Origin: Bacteroidota bacterium
GTDB lineage: Bacteria; Bacteroidota; Bacteroidia; NS11-12g; UBA955
NCBI GenBank assembly: GCA_018333525.1
Contig: JAGXTF010000015.1
Span: forward strand, 51,143 to 115,142
Reading direction: 5' to 3'
DNA: 64,000 nucleotides
Shown piece after piece: positions 50,624 to 58,427 of the stretch. A program made the translations under genes and the position numbers. Within the stretch, counting starts at the first letter, position 1. The number at the start of each line of letters is the position of its first letter. The notes below the pieces were generated by a model that was not told the DNA's origin, ran no database searches, and saw only the letters and a list, made by a program, of their open reading frames with translations.

Positions 50624-52075
50624 ATGAGTTTTTTTCCTTCAGATTGGGAAGACGAAGAAGAGGAAGAATTTTCAGGCAACATCGAAGAACTGGTGCTTGA
50701 ATTTGAAGGGCATCGCCGTGAGGATTTTTCTCCCCGTGAATTATTGGAAATTTTCCGCTACTATTCCATGAACCAGCTGCTTCCGAGCAAAGGGGAAAAG
50801 GGAAAAGCACATATGAAAATGGTTTTGGAACTGGGTATGAACCAATTTCCATACATTCCTGTTTTTGCCATCCACATGGTAGAAATTTTAATGGGAGAAA
50901 AAAACTACAGGCTGGCGCGCAAATACATTTCACAAGCCAAAGAATACAATGCTTTTGAACCGGCCTTATTCTTCATGGAATCTGTGGTTCTGTCACTCGA
51001 AGGCCGCAAGGAAAGGGCTCTGGAGCAAATGAATGCAGGATTGGACCTTGCAGGGGATGATGAGGAAACTCTGGAAGATTTTTTGGAATTGCTTCTGTAT
51101 TACGGTCGTTTTGAAATGGCGGTTCCCGTGTTGGAAAGAGCATTACAACGAGGAAGCGATGTGAGTTATATTTTGGAAAAATGGCTGGATATTTCTACGG
51201 ATAAGGACCAAATTGGGCAGATTATTCCATTAATGGAAAAAATGGTGGACGACAACCCATATTCCGAAGACGCGTGGTATTTGCTCGGATCCGCATTTTT
51301 GGAACTTGAAAACCATGAAAAATCTCTGCAGGCATTTGATTATGCCGTTACCATAAATGATAATTTTTTGGAAGCATGGATCGGGTATCTGGAATCTCTT
51401 TATGAAACCTCAAAATATGCAGATTTCATCCAACATTACAGCGAACAGGAAAAACGATTCAGCAATGGTGCCTTTGATGAATTGATGGGATTGCTCGCAT
51501 GGAGTTTGTATGAAACCGGAAAGATGACCGACTCCAGAGCGCTTTACCGCAAGGTGTTAAAAAGGACTCCGCAGGACAGTGAAAGTTGGTACAGCATGGG
51601 TCTTACTTTTCATTATGAACAAAATTATGCAGCCGCAATTCCATATTTGGAGCGCGCATATGAATTAAATCCTTCTGAACCCGATTACGGGATTGTGCTC
51701 GCCGCTGCCTATTTTGGTGTAAGTGAAGCGGACAAATGGGATGCCATGTACGATATTCTTGCACAAGAACATCCGGAAGAAGAAGAAATATATCTGGATT
51801 GGGGTGTTGCCCTGCATGAGACCGGAGATACCGACAGGGCTATGGAAATTACCCAAACCGGCCTCAAACAAAATCCGAATAGTTATTTGTTGATGTACAG
51901 GCTTGCTGCAATTTGTTATATCACAGGCCAGCAGGCAGCTGCAGAATATTTGCTCGAAACTGCTTTAAGTGTAAATGCGGAAGAGCATAGCCAAATGTTT
52001 ATTTTTGCCCCCGAATTGAAAAAAGCAGGCAGCCTTTTGAGAATAATTGCCCGTTTTATCAATCCCGGATTGTAA
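50624..52075 (+). CDS. TPR-repeat protein
   Basis: ATG 50624 is preferred over the in-frame TTG 50615, which lies in the promoter -7 box. The 483-residue protein has an acidic N-terminus (DWEDEEEEEF) and about eight TPR-like repeats (for example YSEDAWYLLGSAFLELENHEKS region and SESWYSMGLTFHYEQN). No signal or membrane segment is seen, so it should be cytoplasmic. TPR proteins of this type often stand next to the ComA homologue in Bacteroidota. Function is unknown. Confidence 0.88.
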   Translation: MSFFPSDWEDEEEEEFSGNIEELVLEFEGHRREDFSPRELLEIFRYYSMNQLLPSKGEKGKAHMKMVLELGMNQFPYIPVFAIHMVEILMGEKNYRLARKYISQAKEYNAFEPALFFMESVVLSLEGRKERALEQMNAGLDLAGDDEETLEDFLELLLYYGRFEMAVPVLERALQRGSDVSYILEKWLDISTDKDQIGQIIPLMEKMVDDNPYSEDAWYLLGSAFLELENHEKSLQAFDYAVTINDNFLEAWIGYLESLYETSKYADFIQHYSEQEKRFSNGAFDELMGLLAWSLYETGKMTDSRALYRKVLKRTPQDSESWYSMGLTFHYEQNYAAAIPYLERAYELNPSEPDYGIVLAAAYFGVSEADKWDAMYDILAQEHPEEEEIYLDWGVALHETGDTDRAMEITQTGLKQNPNSYLLMYRLAAICYITGQQAAAEYLLETALSVNAEEHSQMFIFAPELKKAGSLLRIIARFINPGL

Positions 52076-52077
52076 AC

Positions 52078-52848
52078 ATGAACAGCGAACTATTTCAACT
52101 AAAAAACTTACCGGCCAGAACCGGAAAACCGAGAGAAGAAGGCATAACTATGGTTATGGACAAAGGACTAAGCCTTCGTGAGGTGGAAGATTTTATTTCC
52201 GTTAGCGGGGAATATACAGATTTGGTAAAACTCGGGTTTGGTACCGGATTTTTAACTCCGCATCTCATTCAAAAAATCAAAATATACCAATCCGCGGGTA
52301 TTCCGGTTTATTTCGGTGGAACCTTATTTGAAGCTTATATCGCCCGAAATCAGTTTGAAGATTATTTGCGCCTGCTTGAAAAAACAGGAATTACACATGC
52401 TGAAGTCAGTGATGGCAGTATAGAAATGCACCATGATGAGAAGTGCGAATACATTCGCAAACTCTCGAATAATGTGATAGTATTAAGTGAGGTGGGTAGC
52501 AAGGATGCAGAAAAAATAATTCCTCCATATGAATGGATTGAGCAGATGGAGAGTGAAATAAGTGCCGGTGTTTGGAAAGTAATTGCAGAAGCCAGAGAAT
52601 CCGGAACTGTTGGCATTTTCCGCGGAACAGGCGAGGTCCGTTCCGGCCTTGTTGCCGAAATTATTCGTAAAATTCCATTGGAAAAAATATTGTGGGAAGC
52701 CCCGCAAAAAACCCAGCAGGTGTGGTTTATCAAACTTTATGGAACCAACGTAAACATGGGAAATATTGCTCCAAATGAAGTAATTCCCCTGGAAACCCTT
52801 CGTCTCGGACTTCGCGGAGATAGTTTTCATTTCTTTCTGAATTCCTGA
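52078..52848 (+). CDS. comA: Phosphosulfolactate synthase homologue (ComA)
   Basis: The 256-residue protein matches the ComA family (sulfite addition to phosphoenolpyruvate to make phosphosulfolactate; TIM-barrel fold). It has VKLGFGTGFL, YFGGTLFEAY, EVSDGSIEM, FRGTGEVR and a late IAPNEVIPLETLRLGLRGD. In methanogens the pathway makes coenzyme M, which Bacteroidota do not use. Here the product may serve sulfonate or sulfonolipid metabolism, which is inference. It starts 2 bp after the TPR gene. The ComB phosphatase and later steps are not nearby. Confidence 0.9.
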   Translation: MNSELFQLKNLPARTGKPREEGITMVMDKGLSLREVEDFISVSGEYTDLVKLGFGTGFLTPHLIQKIKIYQSAGIPVYFGGTLFEAYIARNQFEDYLRLLEKTGITHAEVSDGSIEMHHDEKCEYIRKLSNNVIVLSEVGSKDAEKIIPPYEWIEQMESEISAGVWKVIAEARESGTVGIFRGTGEVRSGLVAEIIRKIPLEKILWEAPQKTQQVWFIKLYGTNVNMGNIAPNEVIPLETLRLGLRGDSFHFFLNS

Positions 52849-52853
52849 GTTCT

Positions 52854-53402
52854 ATGGAATATTTTTATTCCGATGGCCTGGAGTCTGAAAGATTGGTCAC
52901 CAGCTATTTGAATGAAAGCCATATTCCACTTTGGAAGCCATTTTTTTTCGATTCTTCTGCAATGCAGTATTTTCCGGGATTGGAAGAAAATTCTCCATCC
53001 GAAAATGCCAAAATATGGATTGACCGGCAGATTGGCAGATATGCCGATCAGTTATATGGCCTTCAGGCGATTTTTGAAAAATCCACAGGGCAATTTGTAG
53101 GTCAATGCGGTTTAATCACCCAAAATGTGGATGATGCCGTGGAATTAGAAGTGGGTTACCACATTTTAAGTCCTTTTCGGGGTCAGGGCTATGCGCCTGA
53201 AGCAGCCAGATTATTCTTTAATTTCGGATTCCAACATTCCCCGCAGGATTCGCTGATTTCTATTATTAAAAGAAACAATTTGCCATCGCAGCGTGTGGCA
53301 GCAAAAAACGGTCTTGTGCGTGATTCCGAAACCTATTGGAGAAATATAGACGTCTACATTTATCGGGTGAAAAGAACCGACTGGATGGCATCTAAACCAT
53401 AA
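52854..53402 (+). CDS. GNAT-family N-acetyltransferase (RimJ/RimL-like)
   Basis: The 182-residue protein has the GNAT acetyl-CoA block YHILSPFRGQGYAPEAARL and the late RVAAKNGL helix. The N-terminal part (ESERLVTSYLNESHIPLW) is typical of the Acetyltransf_3 (RimJ/RimL) subfamily, which acetylates protein N-termini or small amines. It is the third gene of the TPR-ComA operon, 5 bp from ComA. Whether it acetylates a product of that pathway is unknown. Confidence 0.88.
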   Translation: MEYFYSDGLESERLVTSYLNESHIPLWKPFFFDSSAMQYFPGLEENSPSENAKIWIDRQIGRYADQLYGLQAIFEKSTGQFVGQCGLITQNVDDAVELEVGYHILSPFRGQGYAPEAARLFFNFGFQHSPQDSLISIIKRNNLPSQRVAAKNGLVRDSETYWRNIDVYIYRVKRTDWMASKP

Positions 53403-53545
53403 TTTCAGGCCATTTTCCGGCTTTTAGATTCCGATTTCGGTAAAAATGCTTTCGTTTGATAGGTTAAAAATCCTGTTTCATATACAATTTGACCTCAACA
53501 ACCTCTTCAAACCCTCATCCAGACTGGGCTTCAATGAATTGAGCC

Positions 53546-53553
53546 TACCTTTG
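53546..53553 (+). promoter_or_regulatory. Candidate -7 promoter box for the 53567 gene
   Basis: TACCTTTG is a full match to TAnnTTTG and ends 13 nt before ATG 53567. No TTTG at the expected -33 distance was found. Confidence 0.4.
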
Positions 53554-53566
53554 TAGACCAGGTAAT

Positions 53567-54091
53567 ATGCAAAACCCTCTGAAAAAATACCTGATACTTG
53601 GAACGGTATCAATTTTAATGATCCACTTGCTTCATGCTTCGCCGGCAATAACAAAAGCAATTCAACTCGACAGTGCAAGCGCGTCGGGAAAAACATGGCA
53701 CAGGATTACCAACCAAATGCACCGGTTTACCAAAACTGTAAATGCATATGTTCGTATTGTTACTAAAATCAAACCGGCTGATACGGTGTATACCAAAGAA
53801 GTGAAAAGCTATGCAGATTCTGTAGATAAATCCATAGCACGCAAAGGTCCTGATGATACTTCCGGTATGCAGAAAATAGAACGCCTCTTTGACAGCCTGG
53901 TATATTCATCGGGCAGATTGATAAAAAAAGTGGAAACTGATAGTGCTTTTGCTAATAACAAAGCCGTGAAACAACTAACCGGTGCCATGCAGAATATCCG
54001 CATCGGAATTGGCAACTACCAAAAAGAATTGAATGAGAATGCGGCCAGGAGAAAGGAGAAAAAACAAACCTCCAATCCGCCCCGCAATTAG
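53567..54091 (+). CDS. Secreted helical protein of unknown function
   Basis: The 174-residue protein starts with a signal or membrane anchor (MQNPLKKYLILGTVSILMIHLLHASPA). A lysine-rich helical body follows with repeated spacing (KSYADSVDKSIARK, GRLIKKVETDSAF). The tail is charged and Pro/Asn-rich (RRKEKKQTSNPPRN). I know no family. A bidirectional terminator separates it from the convergent thioredoxin gene. Confidence 0.6.
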   Translation: MQNPLKKYLILGTVSILMIHLLHASPAITKAIQLDSASASGKTWHRITNQMHRFTKTVNAYVRIVTKIKPADTVYTKEVKSYADSVDKSIARKGPDDTSGMQKIERLFDSLVYSSGRLIKKVETDSAFANNKAVKQLTGAMQNIRIGIGNYQKELNENAARRKEKKQTSNPPRN

Positions 54092-54137
54092 GAAATTTCA
54101 ATTTCCGTTTCGTTCAGATTCTTGAAATAACATCACA

Positions 54138-54163
54138 AAAAAAGCCGGTTTCCCGGCTTTTTT
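54138..54163. terminator. Bidirectional rho-independent terminator
   Basis: AAAAAAGCCGG (54138-54148) pairs with CCGGCTTTTTT (54153-54163) around a TTTC loop. A-run and T-run flank the stem, so it ends transcripts from both convergent genes. Confidence 0.9.
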
Positions 54164-54188
54164 GTTTGGTTTAAATATCTCTAAAAGT

Positions 54189-54650
54189 TTATTTCAACTT
54201 GTTTACGTGGAGCAAAAGTTGGTCATAGGTCTGCAAACCTACCAGGGTTTGAACCACTTGTCCTTTTTTAAAGAACATAATGGTGGGATACGCGGCAATA
54301 TTGTAATTTCCGGCTATATCTTCCTGTGCCTCAGCATCAATCTGAAGTACATTTACCAAATCTTCCTTTTCTTTTCTGAGTTTAACCACATCCGGCGCCA
54401 TCATTTTACATGGACCACACCAGGTAGTGTAAAAATCTACCATGGTAAGTTTTTCACCCGCTATCATTTTTGAAAAATCGGCTGCACTGATCTTTCCGTC
54501 ATGATTGTTTGTTTGCTTTGCAGGTGCAGTGTTCAGGTCTACCGGTTGCTCATCTGCAGCAATAGGTGATGAGGTATTACAAGCCAGCAAACTATAAGTC
54601 CCAATGACTGCCAGAGTTAAAATACCAACTGTGATATATGCTTTTTTCAT
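54189..54650 (-). CDS. Thioredoxin-like lipoprotein
   Basis: The 153-residue protein has a lipoprotein signal (MKKAYITVGILTLAVIGTYSLLAC; lipobox LLAC). A thioredoxin domain follows with WCGPC in VDFYTTWCGPCKMMAP and the cis-Pro in AAYPTIMFF. It should act as a reductant or disulfide exchange protein in the periplasm or at the outer membrane. On the minus strand TAAATTTG (54665-54658) lies 7 nt upstream of its ATG. The GT2 gene is divergent. Confidence 0.9.
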   Translation of the reverse strand: MKKAYITVGILTLAVIGTYSLLACNTSSPIAADEQPVDLNTAPAKQTNNHDGKISAADFSKMIAGEKLTMVDFYTTWCGPCKMMAPDVVKLRKEKEDLVNVLQIDAEAQEDIAGNYNIAAYPTIMFFKKGQVVQTLVGLQTYDQLLLHVNKLK

Positions 54651-54657
54651 TGTTGTA

Positions 54658-54689
54658 CAAATTTACATCCCTTAAATGCAATAATTTTG
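54658..54689. promoter_or_regulatory. Divergent -7 boxes for thioredoxin and GT2 genes
   Basis: Minus-strand TAAATTTG (54665-54658) and plus-strand TAATTTTG (54682-54689) are full matches to TAnnTTTG. Each lies 6-7 nt from its own start codon, so both mRNAs may be leaderless. Confidence 0.45.
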
Positions 54690-54695
54690 CCATAA

Positions 54696-55640
54696 ATGCA
54701 AAGCAGTATTGCCATAAGCATCGTTATTCCGGTGTTCAATGAAGAAATGAACATAGGAACACTCTATTCTCGTTTAAATAACGTGTTGTCAGACATGAAT
54801 ATTTCGTCCGAAATCATTTATGTGAATGATGGCAGCAAGGACAGTTCCCTTCAAATTTTGAAAGGGATGTCAGAATTGCATTCCAATGTGAAATTCATTG
54901 ATTTAAGTAGAAATTTTGGCCATCAGGTGGCAATATCCGCCGGAATTGAGCATGCTGGCGGTGAGTATATTGTAATTATGGATGGAGATGGACAAGATCC
55001 GCCGGAACTCATTCCCGAATTACTCGCAAAAGCAAAAACAGGTTATGAAGTTGTCTATGCCAGAAGAAAAAAACGGGAAGGTGAAAATTTCCTTAAGAAA
55101 ATTACTGCCAGAATTTTTTATAGGTTTCTTGCAAGAATCACCAGCGTAGAAATTCCTGTGGATACAGGAGACTTCAGAATCATTCACCGGAAAATTCAAA
55201 AACTACTGAAAAAAATGCCGGAACAACATAAGTTTCTTCGCGGTCAAATCAGCTGGCTTGGGTTCAACCAGACTTTTCTGGAATACGACCGTCAGGAGCG
55301 CCTGGCAGGACAAACAAAATTTACCTACCGCAAAATGATTCGTTTTGCCCTGGACGGAATCAGCAGTTTTAGCAATTGGCCGCTGAGAATTGCAACGATT
55401 GGTGGATTTATCGTTTCAGGAATATCCTTTCTCCTGATTATATACACCCTGTATCAAAAATACTTTGGAACTACAGTACCGGGTTGGGCCAGCGTAAATA
55501 TTTCCATTTTGTTTATTGGTGGAATTCAATTAATCGGCATCGGAATTTTGGGAGAATATCTGGGCAGAGTGAGTGAAAATGTAAAAAACAGACCCCATTA
55601 TATTATCCGGGAATCCAATCTCGAAAATGAGGAAATTTAA
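54696..55640 (+). CDS. GT2-family glycosyltransferase with C-terminal membrane anchor
   Basis: The 314-residue protein is a GT2 enzyme of the polyprenyl-phosphate sugar synthase type (DPM1/GtrB/ArnC). It has IVIPVFNEEMNIG, YVNDGSKDSS, FIDLSRNFGHQVAIS, the metal-binding region IVIMDGDGQDPPE, and two membrane helices at about residues 230-295. It makes lipid-linked sugars on the cytoplasmic face. The overlapping GT39-like gene downstream would use such a donor on the other side. Confidence 0.9.
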   Translation: MQSSIAISIVIPVFNEEMNIGTLYSRLNNVLSDMNISSEIIYVNDGSKDSSLQILKGMSELHSNVKFIDLSRNFGHQVAISAGIEHAGGEYIVIMDGDGQDPPELIPELLAKAKTGYEVVYARRKKREGENFLKKITARIFYRFLARITSVEIPVDTGDFRIIHRKIQKLLKKMPEQHKFLRGQISWLGFNQTFLEYDRQERLAGQTKFTYRKMIRFALDGISSFSNWPLRIATIGGFIVSGISFLLIIYTLYQKYFGTTVPGWASVNISILFIGGIQLIGIGILGEYLGRVSENVKNRPHYIIRESNLENEEI

Positions 55641-57147
55641 ACCCGGTTTCTGGTTTTTGGTATGCTGGATTTTGCTCTCTCTGAGTACAGGAATCTGGCA
55701 ATATTTCAATGCTCCTCCAACTGGAATTCATCAGGGTGCGCAAACCGACCGGGCTTGCATTGCATGGAATTATTACGACCAAAGCATGAATTTTTTCAAG
55801 CCAAGAGTAATGGAAACCAGATTAAACGATGGAATCGCAGGCATGGAATTCCCGGTGGTTAATTATTCAGTGGCATTGTTATACAAGATTTTCGGCCCTC
55901 ATGATATTATTTATCGCATGGTAGTTTTTTTGATTGTTTCTGCCGGAGTTTATGCAGTTTTTTTACTCAGTGGATTTTTCATGCAGCGCTTTCTGTCTCG
56001 TATTCTGCTTGTATTTTCCTGGTATCTGTCCCCAATTTTTTTATATTATTCCTTCAGTTTTTTGCCGGATACTTCAGCCCTCAGTTTTTCCATGATTGCC
56101 ACGTATTTTTTTATTAAATACTTATTTGGAATTCACGAGAAAAAATCAATTGCCTTTTATTTTCTTTTTATTTCCCTTGCAGGATTGATAAAAATTACTT
56201 TTCTGATTATTCATATTACCTGTTTCAGCATATTGTTCTTATTGCGCTTTAAACCCACTCTGATAGCCATCAACAAGCAGGTTACTCCCTCTCAGTTAAT
56301 CTCGGTTTTTATTCCGGTTGTTCCTGTTTTTTCCTGGTATTTTTACGCAGCGAAACTTACAGAACATACAGGCAATACGCATTTTCTTCAACAGATAAAT
56401 CCCGCTAAAAATCTGCATGATGCAGGAGATTACATGTTATATGCTTACAATACATGGAGCAATAGTATTTATGTACAATTTGGTTTTATTTCCATCATTG
56501 TACTGTATATTATTACCTGGATAGGAAAACGCAAAGAAAACCCTTTACTCGCTACACTTTCCGCATTGTGTTTTGGTGGAGCAGTTGCCTGTTATTTTCT
56601 ATTTCAGTTTCAGTTTTTGTACCATGATTACTACTATCTGATATTTTTTCCTGCTTTATTTTTAATGTTTTTATTTATGCAACAAGTATATCTGGAAGGC
56701 AAAAAAATTATTATGGGCATTTTACCGTTTCTGTTCCTGATAGGATTTTACATATTTCCATTTCTCAGTTTATCCCATGCCAGATATATGCTGAAAGAGA
56801 GATTCAGACCTGACAGTTATTACTTTCAGGAGGCATTTCCGGAACAAAAACATTACCATAATATCGCGGATGTAATAAATAAATTTGTTCCAAAAGGGGA
56901 AAGGATTATTTCTGCATTTGATCCAACTCCCAATACTTCACTTTATTTTATGCGCCGTCAGGGGATTCGCATTGCTGGCGACTTTTCGCCCAAACTTACT
57001 GCAGATATTATACTGGATACCAAATATAAATATCTGTTAATTAACGATGAGAAAAAATGGAATTCCGGATATGCGGATACCCTAAATTTAGAGAGTAAGT
57101 TAATTTACTCCGGCGGTCCACTGCGTTTGTACCGTTTAAATTATTAA
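55627..57147 (+). CDS. GT39-like (ArnT/PMT) membrane glycosyltransferase
   Basis: The 506-residue protein starts inside the end of the GT2 gene (14-bp overlap). It has about eleven membrane segments. The first loop is acidic/polar (HQGAQTDRACIAWNYY), with an Asp in the position of the catalytic or donor-contact acid. A soluble C-terminal stretch carries AFDPTPNTSLYFMRRQG. It would transfer a sugar from the polyprenyl donor made by the GT2 partner to an unknown acceptor (lipid or protein). Its stop overlaps the stop of the convergent gene. Confidence 0.8.
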   Translation: MRKFKPGFWFLVCWILLSLSTGIWQYFNAPPTGIHQGAQTDRACIAWNYYDQSMNFFKPRVMETRLNDGIAGMEFPVVNYSVALLYKIFGPHDIIYRMVVFLIVSAGVYAVFLLSGFFMQRFLSRILLVFSWYLSPIFLYYSFSFLPDTSALSFSMIATYFFIKYLFGIHEKKSIAFYFLFISLAGLIKITFLIIHITCFSILFLLRFKPTLIAINKQVTPSQLISVFIPVVPVFSWYFYAAKLTEHTGNTHFLQQINPAKNLHDAGDYMLYAYNTWSNSIYVQFGFISIIVLYIITWIGKRKENPLLATLSALCFGGAVACYFLFQFQFLYHDYYYLIFFPALFLMFLFMQQVYLEGKKIIMGILPFLFLIGFYIFPFLSLSHARYMLKERFRPDSYYFQEAFPEQKHYHNIADVINKFVPKGERIISAFDPTPNTSLYFMRRQGIRIAGDFSPKLTADIILDTKYKYLLINDEKKWNSGYADTLNLESKLIYSGGPLRLYRLNY

Positions 57148-58427
57148 AAAAAATAAAAGAACATGGCCGAAATTCCGGCACCATGTGCTTTTGAAGGAAG
57201 CAACCAGGCCTCTGTTCCATAAATGCCAATACTGGCAAGAGTTCTTAATTTATTGTTGCCTTTATTTTTGGTGCTGTGCTTCAAATAAAAATTCAGATTG
57301 TAGGTATCAAATCCACCCAATTGTAATTCCGGGGATATGGAAAATCCACCCCTTACAAATGCTTTAACAGGTTGAACAGATATTTTCGGAAGATATCCCT
57401 TGATGTATAAATACTGGATATCAAATTCAAAGGATCTGGAAAAATACTTGAATTCCAATTCAAAAGGAAGCATCACCCATTTGCTTGTATAAGAGGTATC
57501 CGGCGCCAGTTCCTGATTAAGCGTATCCTTAAAATACTCGAGCCAGCTCGATGAATTCAGCGTTTTTAGATCAATGCTTGTTTGATCCACCCGAACAACG
57601 GTATCCATACTTTTTTGGATGCGCATCATGTCAGAAATATTTGCAGCACCTAAATTATTTACAATAAAATAAAAACTCCCTGATTTTGACCGGGTATGTG
57701 CCTTCCAATTGGTATAGAATCCATATCCAACACCGGAAGCTCCATTATTCCCGCTGTTCTGGAAATCTAAATTGTATTTTACATCCACATAATTGCGGTC
57801 TGGATCTGTATACACAGAAGTATTGGTTAAACGCAGATCCCGCCATGTTAGAACCTGGCTGAAACCTATTTCGGTTTCTGTAGACCAATTTGAATTCTTT
57901 ATTGGAAGCAAATTGGAAAAGCCAATACCAAAATTGCGATAAGTTACCTGTTGAAATTTGGTATTTTTTATTTCCATTTGTTGTCCCAAATAGGGATCAT
58001 TTCCACGGAAAAGCAGCTGCCATAAGGCTTTATCGTAGGCTGCACCAAAAATATTTTTTTGTGAAATGCTGATATAAGCGGGATGAAACCGGGAATGCTT
58101 GTTTCGAATTGCAGTATCTGAAGTTTGATGGATATTGGCAATGGCATAAATAGAAAAAATACCTCCGCTGATATTTTTATTGCGGATATTTTTTTCTGCA
58201 TTCAGAATTTTTTTATTGGATATATTTCCTCCAATTACCAGATTATTCAAAAATCTCTGGTCCAATCCATTTGAACCGGACAGCAGGCTGATTCGTATGC
58301 CGGTTGGCACTCGAATTGCTTTCGAATCAGCTAATTTATTGCGCACGGAATCGGTTTGTGCGTATGAGGATGCTGCATAAAAAAAAGTAAATGTGCCTTG
58401 AATCAGCAGCTTAAAAGTTGGCCTCAT
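57144..58427 (-). CDS. Putative outer-membrane beta-barrel protein
   Basis: The 427-residue protein has a signal peptide (MRPTFKLLIQGTFTFFYAASSYAQ). It then has many short amphipathic strands with aromatic girdles (YRNFGIGFSNL, WSTETEIGFSQVL, FELEFKYFSRSFEFDIQY) and ends FFYFF, as barrels do. It resembles the DUF5723 outer-membrane family, but I cannot confirm this by eye. Its start overlaps the stop of the lipoprotein gene upstream by 17 bp, so the two form an operon. Confidence 0.6.
   Translation of the reverse strand: MRPTFKLLIQGTFTFFYAASSYAQTDSVRNKLADSKAIRVPTGIRISLLSGSNGLDQRFLNNLVIGGNISNKKILNAEKNIRNKNISGGIFSIYAIANIHQTSDTAIRNKHSRFHPAYISISQKNIFGAAYDKALWQLLFRGNDPYLGQQMEIKNTKFQQVTYRNFGIGFSNLLPIKNSNWSTETEIGFSQVLTWRDLRLTNTSVYTDPDRNYVDVKYNLDFQNSGNNGASGVGYGFYTNWKAHTRSKSGSFYFIVNNLGAANISDMMRIQKSMDTVVRVDQTSIDLKTLNSSSWLEYFKDTLNQELAPDTSYTSKWVMLPFELEFKYFSRSFEFDIQYLYIKGYLPKISVQPVKAFVRGGFSISPELQLGGFDTYNLNFYLKHSTKNKGNNKLRTLASIGIYGTEAWLLPSKAHGAGISAMFFYFF

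Noticed and set aside
50520..50933. 138-residue N-terminal extension of the M1 peptidase frame
   Set aside because: It precedes a perfect signal peptide and overlaps the promoter and 5' part of the divergent TPR gene, which has strong coding features.
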